Source: Thermoplasmata archaeon (GTDB taxonomy: Archaea > Thermoplasmatota > Penumbrarchaeia > Penumbrarchaeales > Penumbrarchaeaceae). Taken from it: DNA of 5,869 bases. Shown here one piece after another: positions 1 through 5,869 of this stretch (positions are counted from its first letter, which is position 1; every line of letters starts with the position of its first letter). The translations under genes were made by a program, and so were the position numbers. Where the stretch lies: assembly GCA_023145185.1 (NCBI GenBank), contig JAGLEG010000091.1, positions 1 to 5,869 of the forward strand. The letters run 5' to 3'. A model generated the notes under the pieces. The model had not been told where the DNA came from, made no database searches, and was given only the letters and a program-made list of their open reading frames with translations.

Positions 1-1
1 T

Positions 2-730
2 AGTTCCGGGAAGATCAGCGCGTCATTCGTTCTGGTATCCACTTTCGATACCTTTCTGATGGGAGAGGGATTATCATCGGATATAATCGGAGGGATCGCC
101 ATGGTCCACCTTGCAGAGCTGCAGTATCTGACCAATAACCATATGATCTCAGGTCCAGGGGGCGAAAGGCGGGATCTATCCACCGCAATATATCTTGATA
201 TACAGAATGAAAGATCGGACGCATCAACACAAAAGGAGATAGCGATAGATCTGGAGAGGTCTTTCCCGGGACTGCAGGTGACCACGAAGGAGAGAAGATT
301 GTACAGGATCGAGGATGAGATCCTGATACTGAAATCCTTCTCAATAGGGGTGGGTGCAACCACCGTTATGATCGGGCTCTTCTTCCTCTCCTCGGTTATG
401 CTGATAGGCGTGGAGGAGAGGAGAAAGGATATAGGGATCCTCCGGGCGATGGGGATCTCCAGGTTATCCATTTTCCAATGGATATTATCCGAAACATTGA
501 TCATCGCAATATTGGGCTCAGTGGTAGGATTGATCCCCGGATACGTTGGCTCCCATTATCTTGACATTTACCTGAGGGGATTATATGGGGTTGAACTGGA
601 ATTCACCTACATGTCACCAACCATAATAGTGATATGTTTTTGTTTCCTTATCGTCACTGCATTGATATTCTCCCTGATCCCAGGTTACAGAGCGGCCTCG
701 GTAGACCCGGTGAGGTTCATGAGGGAGTAA
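2..730 (+). CDS. MacB/FtsX-type ABC transporter permease, C-terminal part (5'-truncated by the window)
   Basis: Membrane subunit of a type VII (MacB/LolCE/FtsX-class) ABC transporter. The frame is open from base 2 with no start in sight, so the gene begins upstream; 242 codons are visible and end at TAA 728-730. An internal ATG at 59 is not the likely start because the preceding codons read smoothly in the same frame. Visible residues about 1-110 are soluble and resemble the end of the extracytoplasmic MacB core domain. Three hydrophobic segments follow, at about 112-136, 157-185 and 206-228, the layout of an FtsX domain. The conserved FtsX loop after the first helix is present (EERRKDIGILRAMG, about 138-151), as is the usual C-terminal signature (GYRAASVDPVRFMRE). 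The missing N-terminal part should hold the first helix. The ATPase gene follows on the same strand and is its expected partner. Class is confident; substrate cannot be read from sequence. Confidence 0.9.
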   Translation, partial: SSGKISASFVLVSTFDTFLMGEGLSSDIIGGIAMVHLAELQYLTNNHMISGPGGERRDLSTAIYLDIQNERSDASTQKEIAIDLERSFPGLQVTTKERRLYRIEDEILILKSFSIGVGATTVMIGLFFLSSVMLIGVEERRKDIGILRAMGISRLSIFQWILSETLIIAILGSVVGLIPGYVGSHYLDIYLRGLYGVELEFTYMSPTIIVICFCFLIVTALIFSLIPGYRAASVDPVRFMRE

Positions 731-748
731 TGATAAAGCTTAAAGATT

Positions 749-774
749 GGTGAACAACTTCACCTATTTGTGAA
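749..774. repeat. Three GTGAA/TTCAC half-sites; two overlapping inverted repeats
   Basis: GGTGAA (749-754), loop CAAC, TTCACC (759-764) is a perfect 6-bp inverted repeat. The right arm TTCAC (759-763) is also a perfect complement to GTGAA at 770-774 across a 6-base spacer. The middle arm can therefore pair with either neighbour but not both. The element lies between the permease stop and the ATPase start, about 43 bases before the favoured GTG. It could be an operator with repeated half-sites or an RNA hairpin that tunes expression of the second gene. No T-run follows, so it does not look like a simple terminator. Function is inferred only. Confidence 0.45.
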
Positions 775-800
775 ACTGACCATAAGAAGTGATTGGAACC

Positions 801-805
801 GGAGG
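801..805 (+). promoter_or_regulatory. Ribosome binding site that decides the ATPase start
   Basis: GGAGG is a perfect Shine-Dalgarno core, 11 bases before GTG 817. The upstream in-frame TTG at 793 lies in front of this motif and has only a mismatched SD-like stretch butted directly against it, so the motif supports starting at 817. Confidence 0.6.
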
Positions 806-816
806 AAAGTGGTATT

Positions 817-1485
817 GTGGATATAGAACTGATCAACGTGACCAAGGTTTACCAACTTGGAAAACGAGAGGTAAAAGCTCTTAGATCGATATCCTCTACC
901 ATCAGGTCGGGTAATTTCATGTCAATAATGGGCCCATCTGGATCTGGCAAGACGACGCTGCTGAATATAATCGGGGCTCTTGACAGTCCAACCAGTGGAT
1001 ATGTGCGTGTGGGAGGTAAGGATATCTCAGATCTCTCGGACAGATCACGTTCAAAACTTAGATTGAGTAGTTTTGGTTTCATCTTTCAGGGCTTTTACCT
1101 GCTCCAGAACCTGACGGCCATGGAAAACGTAATGGTGCCCATGCGAGAGGCGGGCATTTCCAGATGGGATGCAATGAAAAGGGGAAAGGAACTCCTCTAC
1201 GACGTTGGTTTAAGGAATCGATTTGGGCATCTACCTTCCCAGCTATCAGGGGGAGAACAGCAGAGGGTGTCCATAGCTCGATCAATGGCCAATGATCCCT
1301 CCGTGATACTGGCCGATGAGCCCACCGGGGAACTCGATTCGGAATCCTCTCAAAATATCATTAACATCATGAGGGGCCTGAACAGAAACGGAGGAAAGAC
1401 GATAATTGTTGTCACCCACGATAACGAGATAGCGAAGAGGGCCAGCATCAGGTTGAGGTTGAAGGATGGTCGTATTAGTAACTAA
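817..1485 (+). CDS. MacB/LolD-type ABC transporter ATP-binding protein
   Basis: Cytoplasmic ATPase that powers the neighbouring FtsX-type permease. From GTG 817 it is 222 residues, the usual size for this family. Every ABC motif is present: Walker A GPSGSGKTT (39-47, catalytic-site K45), Q-loop FIFQ (Q91) followed by the family-typical LLQNLTAMENV, signature LSGGEQQR (143-150), Walker B ending in ADEPTG (D167, catalytic E168), D-loop ELDS and H-loop VVTHD (H201). The ADEPTGELDS and LTAMENV wording is typical of the MacB/LolD/FtsE group rather than importers. The start is chosen from GGAGG at 801-805 and because MDIELINVTKVY matches normal family N-termini; a TTG at 793 would add eight residues. 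It lies 86 bases after the permease stop on the same strand, so co-transcription is likely though the gap contains hairpin elements. Transported substrate is unknown; the family includes lipoprotein release, peptide and macrolide export, and mechanotransmission. Confidence 0.95.
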   Translation: MDIELINVTKVYQLGKREVKALRSISSTIRSGNFMSIMGPSGSGKTTLLNIIGALDSPTSGYVRVGGKDISDLSDRSRSKLRLSSFGFIFQGFYLLQNLTAMENVMVPMREAGISRWDAMKRGKELLYDVGLRNRFGHLPSQLSGGEQQRVSIARSMANDPSVILADEPTGELDSESSQNIINIMRGLNRNGGKTIIVVTHDNEIAKRASIRLRLKDGRISN

Positions 1486-1531
1486 ATGGTGTTCGTGGTG
1501 TCCTGACCTATTATGTTCGGGCTCATAAGAC

Positions 1532-1548
1532 AAGAAAGAATATAAATA
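1532..1548 (+). promoter_or_regulatory. Candidate archaeal promoter 1 (BRE + TATA box)
   Basis: AAGAAAGAA (1532-1540) is a purine-rich BRE-like block directly followed by TATAAATA (1541-1548). Usual archaeal spacing would place transcription start near 1568-1572, giving the surface-protein gene a leader of about 95 bases. It begins about 50 bases after the ATPase stop. This is the better BRE/TATA match of the two candidates. The call is a motif match only. Confidence 0.5.
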
Positions 1549-1573
1549 ATATGAAAAAACCATCCCACAACCC

Positions 1574-1584
1574 ATTTATAAAAA
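1574..1584 (+). promoter_or_regulatory. Candidate archaeal promoter 2 (TATA box)
   Basis: ATTTATAAAAA contains the core TTTATAAA, a good archaeal TATA box. It would start transcription near 1603-1606, giving a leader of about 60 bases before ATG 1666. The sequence immediately upstream (CCCACAACCC) is a poor BRE, although an A-run lies at 1554-1559. It may be the sole promoter or one of a tandem pair with 1532-1548. Confidence 0.45.
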
Positions 1585-1599
1585 CCCCAGGGTCAAAAA

Positions 1600-1630
1600 T
1601 TGGTATGCCGGGTAGGTTGAACTCTACCAA
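1600..1630 (+). repeat. Leader inverted repeats (possible mRNA hairpin)
   Basis: TTGGTA (1600-1605) and TACCAA (1625-1630) are perfect complements. Inside them GGTAG (1611-1615) pairs with CTACC (1624-1628) over an 8-base loop. The two pairings share the right arm, so they are alternatives. The element lies in the untranslated leader of the surface-protein gene, at or just after the start predicted from promoter 2, and leaves the ribosome binding site at 1654 free. It could stabilise the mRNA or bind a regulator; neither is shown. Confidence 0.4.
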
Positions 1631-1653
1631 CGGGCCTTTCAGACGATATAATA

Positions 1654-1659
1654 GAGGTG
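1654..1659 (+). promoter_or_regulatory. Ribosome binding site of the giant surface-protein gene
   Basis: GAGGTG matches the GGAGGTGATC anti-16S complement over six bases and ends six bases before ATG 1666. The spacing is ideal and fixes the start just upstream of a clear signal peptide. Confidence 0.8.
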
Positions 1660-1665
1660 TAAGAT

Positions 1666-4600
1666 ATGAGATTTAATATTCGTCCAGATGGAGCGAAGAA
1701 GAAGATACTGATATCCTTGATAGCACTGTTTCTACTTGCTGTCCCCTTTCTGCATGGTGGATTTATGCAGGAAGCTTTCGGCGACGAGGAAGGGGAGAGC
1801 TACTATGAAAAGGAGATAGATCTTGGGAGCGATTACATAGAACAGTACCTGATCGGCGATGATCTGAGTCAGCAGTTCGGCTACTGTATCAAGTCCGGCG
1901 ACCTTAATCGTGATGGCCTTGACGATGTTATCATTGGATCTCCCGGATACAATCAATCCAAAGGTGGAATATTTATCTACTACGGTGGGGGGAAGGAGAG
2001 GTCACTCGGTGGAAGAGATGTGGATATCCTGATAGATTCATTCCTTCCGGGGAATAAGCTGGGGATGGACATCGCCGTGGGAGATGTGGACGGAGATGGG
2101 CTACTTGACATCCTTGCAGGAGGATGGGCGAATGAGGATACCTTCACGGGAAACAGCATGGCAACAACACCCGAAGTATATCTGTTCCTCGGTTCATCAG
2201 GATGGAGCCCCCTTATGACCACACTTAACGCGGATGTGACGTTCCAGGCGGAGGATGCTGACCACATACTGGGATGGAACCTTGAGATGGGAGACATGAA
2301 CCAGGATGGCATGGATGAGATCATCCTCTCCCAGTTCTACAAAGGTTATGATCCATTCTATTTCATGGATTACTATGAGGGCAAGGTATTCATCTGGGAT
2401 GGGACACTTGACTTCGAAGAGAGATATAAGGTTGGAGACGGAGAGTACGACCATGTCATATACAACTCCGAGATGCACTGGCACAATGGAGAAGGATGGA
2501 ACGGCGTGGGAACCACTGATGTGAACGTTGGTGATGTTAATAACGATGGTTTCATCGATGTGCTTATCGGATCGGCCTATTTATCACGGGAGAGCGAGAA
2601 CTCCGGACAGGTGGATATAGTATTCGGAGGGACGATAATCAAGGAGTCCATGGACCTGATGGTACTGCCCAGGATCTCGATCCAGGGTTATCAGGATTTT
2701 TTACTGAGCAAGGTCGAGTGTGCGGATGTTAACGGTGATGGACTGAGCGACATCATAGTAACGGCGCCTGACTGCTTCCATGATAACACTGGTGGGATCT
2801 TCATATATTATGGAGAGGATACGACGAGCTTCGATCGGTACTATCTCATCGATGCTGATTTCGTGATCCGGGGTGCATATTCCAACTTCGATCTGGGGGT
2901 GAACATGATGGGTGACCTCGATGGAGATGGAAGTGATGACCTTCTTCTATCCTCTTCCTTTGGCCACTCTGCAGGTAAGGGGACGTACTATATCCTCTAC
3001 TCATCATCCATCAAGGATGTTGAAGATAGAGGGGAGTCAACATATCACCTCCGGATGGATCAACCACTTGGTATGATAACAGGCCCCTCCAATGGACTTC
3101 AGTTCGCTGCTTCGTTCTACGAAAATACCGTTGTGTGTAATCTCGATGGTGTGGGCGATCTGGAGATGATCTTCGGAAATCCCAGGGGTTCAGGAGAGGA
3201 AAAACCAAGCAAGGCTGGTATTGCATATATCCTCTATCCCCTCATATCGACCCTGAAGATAGAGACCTTCGAGCTGAAGGAACTGGAGGGTCAGGAGAAT
3301 AACATATTAGGTGCAGGTAAGCTCTATCATTTTGAGGGATATATCATCGATACATGGGACGCTTCGGATATCACTGCGATGGATCTCAAGTTCCAGTTTT
3401 CAGACGATCTTGAGGGTTATTCAGTCAGTTATTCCTGGGATATCATTTCGGATGAATTCGTGGAGAGTGGAGATTTTAACAATTTCGTGGACCTATCATC
3501 CTTCTCCGTAGAGAGGGATGGGATATACGGCATGAAGGTCTACCTGAATGTGATCTTCAGCCCTACTCTGTTCAGTGAAGCTCCCATAGACGTAATATTT
3601 AACGTATATGGCGGTAAATCCATGGAATCTCACTTCTTCGGCGGTGGGATGATCAAGGTGGAGGCCGACCTGGAGTTCTCCGGAACCCTTCAGGTGACCG
3701 GTTCTGTTAACGGTGAACTCACCAAGGGTTCATTCGTACAACCTGGTGAGGATCTGGAGCTCACAGGATTGATGGTGGTATATCAGGGTACCGAGATAGC
3801 GCCGCCCAACGGATATTATTCCGTTCTAATGACCGATAGTTACGGAACGATATTCCTTAACCAGACCAATTCTGGCCTTGATCTATTGTTCAGAACAAGG
3901 ACAAAACAACTTTCGGGGGTGGAGACGTACACTTTCTCCATAATCGATCTTAAAGGTACATCGGAGGACGTTTCAGGAAGCCCATACATCTTCGTCAACG
4001 TAGATACCGATCTTCCCGAAGCTCCTGATCAGCTGGAGGTGAAGGCAGATTCCGATATCGATACGTTGATGGGATTCGACAACGATCCTCAGGTGTGGGT
4101 TACATGGTTCCCATCCGAAGATAGCTCATCCAACGTGATCGGATACATGTATAACACCTATGATGGAGGTGGGACCGGCGATGGCATGCTGGTCGAGAAG
4201 AACTGGTTCGTGTATGAAGGCCTTGAAGAGGGTTGGAACACCATCTATGTTTGGGCCATTGATGAAGCCCTGAACTACGGACCCGCTTCCGCTGTATCTG
4301 TTTACTACGATGTGGATGATCCGGTATTCGGACAGCCGAATCCTACGCCCGGTTCATGGGTGAATGCCAATAATGTGAACTATGAGATATACCTGTACGA
4401 TATTGACGGTTCCGGTGTCAAGGGAAAGACAGTTGAGTATGCGATCTCCTACGATGGAGGGCGCACCTATTCTGCATGGGAACCCACAAATATTCGTAGG
4501 GACAGCCAACAGTTGAAGGTGAGGCTCTTTTTGAATTTCCGTGAAGGGGAGAACAACTATGTCAAATGGAGGGCAAAGGATGTTGCAGGAAACGGATACG

Positions 4601-5869
4601 TGCTTTCCGAACCTTTCCAGTTGAAGGTGGATACTCAGCCTCTCACGTACAAGGACCCTGTTCCGGCTGAAGCTATTGACGGCAACTACGTCGCCCTTGG
4701 GATAACACTTGAGGATGGTAAAGGATCAGGAATAAATGCTGCGACGATCGAGTATTCGATCTCCTTTAATGGCGTATCCAATTACGGACCGTGGGAGCGG
4801 ATGGACATTACCGGGTCCTTCGCAAGTCAATATGTGGAGACGCCCATGATATTCTTCGAGAGGGACACCTTCAATTATGTAAGGTGGAGGGCAAAGGATG
4901 TAGCCGGCAACGGATACACTTACTCGGAGGATATCTCCGTTATCATTATGCCCGAACCGAGGAACCACGACCCGGTTCCGATAATCTCCAATCCAATAGC
5001 CTACAATTACTATCTTGAGTCAACACTTATAGAACTTGATGGCTCACAGAGCATTGATACGGACGATGATGATCTAACGTATCTGTGGTACAGTGATAAG
5101 GATGGATACCTTGGAACAGAGGATGTCGTGAAGGTCAAGCTATCCCAGAACAACCATAAGATATCGCTCCACGTCAATGATGGTGTGTCCGATGTGTCGA
5201 TATCCGTTGATATCTATGTGGTAACTGACACAACAGTGGTGGATACTGACGGCGATGGGATCCCGGATCTTATCGATGAGGATGATGATAATGATGGGCT
5301 CCTTGACCTTGAGGAGGATCTCAACAGGAACAACCTGTATGATGGGAACGAGACAGATTACAAGAACTGGGATACAGATGGTGACGGTGTCAGCGACCAT
5401 CTGGATGCGTCTCCTCTTGATCCTGACGTGAGAAACGTGGATGATAAGAGAACGCTTCCGCCCGCCGTGATGCTTGTGGTCATCCTTGGAATAATCATCG
5501 TTCTTGTTGTGATCGGTGTGATAATCGGCATGAAACAGAAGACGGACCGTGAGAGGCTTACAGCCCGGAGGAATCTGCGTAAGAACAGGAGGAATATCAA
5601 GAGGTTCGAGGTTCTAACGGGAGTACCCACGAATGATCTCCCAGCTGTTGAGGCCGTACAGTGGGCCTTGCCCTCGGTGATAAGCCATGCGTCCGAGTTC
5701 GTGGTAGATACACCTCCGACCGATGATCTGCTTCCTCCGTCTGATGGGGATCAGGGGGATGAGGTCCAGCCACCCGAGGAGGAGAAGCCCGATCTTCAGG
5801 ATATGGAGGTTCCTCTCCCGGCGGATGAGGTGTCCCAGCAGGATGTACCCGAGGCACCAACGCCGGAAC
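1666..5869 (+). CDS. Giant integrin-alpha-like surface protein: FG-GAP propeller, Ig/Fn3/PKD stalk, TSP3-like repeats, C-terminal TM (3' end outside window)
   Basis: One stop-free frame of 1401 codons from ATG 1666 runs off the window end. Residues 1-39 look like a signal peptide: basic start with KKK at 11-13, hydrophobic core 14-29, possible cleavage near AFG (37-39). Seven FG-GAP repeats (71-525) carry Ca-binding loops starting at D79, D140, D210, D290, D354, D417 and a degenerate one at N492; seven blades would close a beta-propeller. Beta-rich stalk 526-781 is not assigned to a family. Then a Fn3-like domain (783-886), two tandem Ig-like domains (891-994, 997-1097) sharing WRAKDVAGNGY, and a PKD-like domain (1102-1187, with LDGSQSIDTDDDD). 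Aspartate-rich TSP3-like repeats (1193-1254) precede one TM helix (1266-1289). Residues 1290-1316 have 12 K/R, so the following tail should be cytoplasmic; 1348-1401 has 18 D/E, 12 P and one K. Likely role is adhesion, surface recognition or envelope structure. No catalytic motif was seen. Domain calls rest on motif reading. Confidence 0.93.
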   Translation, partial: MRFNIRPDGAKKKILISLIALFLLAVPFLHGGFMQEAFGDEEGESYYEKEIDLGSDYIEQYLIGDDLSQQFGYCIKSGDLNRDGLDDVIIGSPGYNQSKGGIFIYYGGGKERSLGGRDVDILIDSFLPGNKLGMDIAVGDVDGDGLLDILAGGWANEDTFTGNSMATTPEVYLFLGSSGWSPLMTTLNADVTFQAEDADHILGWNLEMGDMNQDGMDEIILSQFYKGYDPFYFMDYYEGKVFIWDGTLDFEERYKVGDGEYDHVIYNSEMHWHNGEGWNGVGTTDVNVGDVNNDGFIDVLIGSAYLSRESENSGQVDIVFGGTIIKESMDLMVLPRISIQGYQDFLLSKVECADVNGDGLSDIIVTAPDCFHDNTGGIFIYYGEDTTSFDRYYLIDADFVIRGAYSNFDLGVNMMGDLDGDGSDDLLLSSSFGHSAGKGTYYILYSSSIKDVEDRGESTYHLRMDQPLGMITGPSNGLQFAASFYENTVVCNLDGVGDLEMIFGNPRGSGEEKPSKAGIAYILYPLISTLKIETFELKELEGQENNILGAGKLYHFEGYIIDTWDASDITAMDLKFQFSDDLEGYSVSYSWDIISDEFVESGDFNNFVDLSSFSVERDGIYGMKVYLNVIFSPTLFSEAPIDVIFNVYGGKSMESHFFGGGMIKVEADLEFSGTLQVTGSVNGELTKGSFVQPGEDLELTGLMVVYQGTEIAPPNGYYSVLMTDSYGTIFLNQTNSGLDLLFRTRTKQLSGVETYTFSIIDLKGTSEDVSGSPYIFVNVDTDLPEAPDQLEVKADSDIDTLMGFDNDPQVWVTWFPSEDSSSNVIGYMYNTYDGGGTGDGMLVEKNWFVYEGLEEGWNTIYVWAIDEALNYGPASAVSVYYDVDDPVFGQPNPTPGSWVNANNVNYEIYLYDIDGSGVKGKTVEYAISYDGGRTYSAWEPTNIRRDSQQLKVRLFLNFREGENNYVKWRAKDVAGNGYVLSEPFQLKVDTQPLTYKDPVPAEAIDGNYVALGITLEDGKGSGINAATIEYSISFNGVSNYGPWERMDITGSFASQYVETPMIFFERDTFNYVRWRAKDVAGNGYTYSEDISVIIMPEPRNHDPVPIISNPIAYNYYLESTLIELDGSQSIDTDDDDLTYLWYSDKDGYLGTEDVVKVKLSQNNHKISLHVNDGVSDVSISVDIYVVTDTTVVDTDGDGIPDLIDEDDDNDGLLDLEEDLNRNNLYDGNETDYKNWDTDGDGVSDHLDASPLDPDVRNVDDKRTLPPAVMLVVILGIIIVLVVIGVIIGMKQKTDRERLTARRNLRKNRRNIKRFEVLTGVPTNDLPAVEAVQWALPSVISHASEFVVDTPPTDDLLPPSDGDQGDEVQPPEEEKPDLQDMEVPLPADEVSQQDVPEAPTPE
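1876..3240 (+). repeat. Seven FG-GAP repeats (probable seven-bladed beta-propeller head)
   Basis: Each unit has an FG/LG-like turn followed by a Ca loop of pattern DxNxDGxxD. Loops are at residues 79-87, 140-148, 210-218, 290-298, 354-362, 417-425 and 492-500, spaced 61, 70, 80, 64, 63 and 75 residues apart. Loops 1, 2, 4, 5 and 6 keep all liganding positions; loop 3 ends in E218 instead of D; loop 7 reads NLDGVGDLE with V at the fifth position. Seven such units form the head of integrin alpha chains. The repeats differ strongly at DNA level, so they are old. Confidence 0.85.
4336..4956 (+). repeat. Two tandem Ig-like domains with a conserved WRAKDVAGNGY strand
   Basis: The two units cover residues 891-994 and 997-1097. 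The anchor motif occurs at 968-978 and 1074-1084, a phase of 106 residues. Each unit also has a VEYAISYDGG / IEYSISFNGV strand followed by W or PW, and a NYVKW / NYVRW strand. The 33-base segments for the motif (4567-4599 and 4885-4917) differ at only three bases, all third codon positions. This supports internal duplication with selection on this strand. Confidence 0.8.
5242..5427 (+). repeat. Thrombospondin-type-3-like aspartate-rich Ca-binding region
   Basis: Residues 1193-1254 contain DTDGDGIPD (1193-1201), DDDNDGLLD (1206-1214), a looser NRNNLYDGNE stretch and DTDGDGVSD (1236-1244) ending in SPLDPD. This DxDxDG periodicity is that of TSP3-type calcium repeats, often found as a rigid spacer just before the membrane or wall anchor. 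Here it lies 11 residues before the TM helix, which fits that role. Confidence 0.8.
5461..5532 (+). other. Transmembrane anchor segment of the surface protein
   Basis: Residues 1266-1289 form an unbroken hydrophobic stretch of V, I, L, G and A flanked by TLPP outside and KQK inside. The dense K/R cluster that follows fits the positive-inside rule and sets the topology: N-terminal bulk outside, tail in the cytoplasm. Confidence 0.9.

Noticed and set aside
15..359. Reverse-strand frame of 114 codons over the permease
   Set aside because: It is antisense to a recognisable MacB/FtsX permease and its product is rich in Pro, Ser and Arg without family resemblance.
1486..1531. Search for a transcription terminator after the ATPase gene
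   Set aside because: There is no T-run on the + strand and no convincing stem here, so no terminator is called.
849..1575. Reverse-strand frames at 849-1082, 1079-1285 and 1282-1575
   Set aside because: They are antisense to the ATPase, which carries every ABC motif in the forward frame, and they have no plausible start signals.
1551..1676. Small + strand ORF of 41 codons starting MKKPSHNPF in the intergenic region
   Set aside because: It has no ribosome binding site, contains the second TATA-like box and the leader stems, and overlaps the well-supported start of the surface-protein gene.
1876..3240. Regularly spaced repeats considered as a CRISPR-like or satellite DNA array
   Set aside because: The periodicity is at protein level (FG-GAP loops). 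The DNA copies are strongly diverged and spacing varies from 61 to 80 codons.
1980..5860. Numerous reverse-strand reading frames of 60-114 codons, and short + strand frames such as 2306-2524, 3311-3511 and 4791-5018
   Set aside because: All lie inside the continuous 1401-codon frame with clear domains. They are low-complexity shadows created by its repeated Asp/Gly/Ser codons and resemble no family.
1666..5869. Possibility that the giant gene is broken or frameshifted
   Set aside because: Codon-by-codon reading from ATG 1666 to the last base shows no stop and no loss of domain continuity. The missing stop is due only to the window edge.

Overview
The window looks archaeal, most likely from an uncultured Thermoplasmatota-type euryarchaeon. 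The grounds are TATA/BRE-like promoter elements (for example TATAAATA behind a purine-rich block), strong GAGGTG-type ribosome binding sites, heavy use of AGG/AGA and ATA codons, and a very large secreted protein combining FG-GAP, Ig-like, PKD and calcium-binding repeats with one C-terminal membrane anchor. That architecture is common in this group. The phylum is inferred from style, not proven by a marker gene.

Layout, all on the + strand: (1) 2-730, the C-terminal 242 residues of a MacB/FtsX-type ABC permease whose start lies upstream; (2) an 86-base gap with three GTGAA/TTCAC half-sites that can form two competing hairpins; (3) 817-1485, the matching MacB/LolD-class ATPase with every nucleotide-binding motif intact; (4) 1486-1665, an intergenic region with two candidate archaeal promoters, a hairpin-forming leader and a good ribosome binding site; (5) 1666 to the window end, one uninterrupted reading frame of at least 1401 codons for a giant cell-surface protein that leaves the window before its stop codon.

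The giant protein is the main content. In order it has a signal peptide, seven FG-GAP repeats (a probable seven-bladed calcium-binding beta-propeller, the seventh degenerate), a long beta-rich stalk, a fibronectin-III-like domain, two tandem Ig-like domains of about 106 residues sharing a WRAKDVAGNGY motif, a PKD-like domain, a thrombospondin-type-3-like aspartate-rich calcium region, one transmembrane helix, a strongly basic juxtamembrane segment and an acidic, proline-rich tail predicted to be cytoplasmic. The overall order (seven-FG-GAP head, Ig-like stalk, single membrane pass, cytoplasmic tail) parallels an integrin alpha chain.

The permease and ATPase very probably form one transporter of the MacB/Lol class, whose members export substrates or act mechanically on extracytoplasmic ones. 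The surface protein has its own promoter region, so it is probably a separate transcription unit. A functional link to the transporter is possible but rests only on adjacency.
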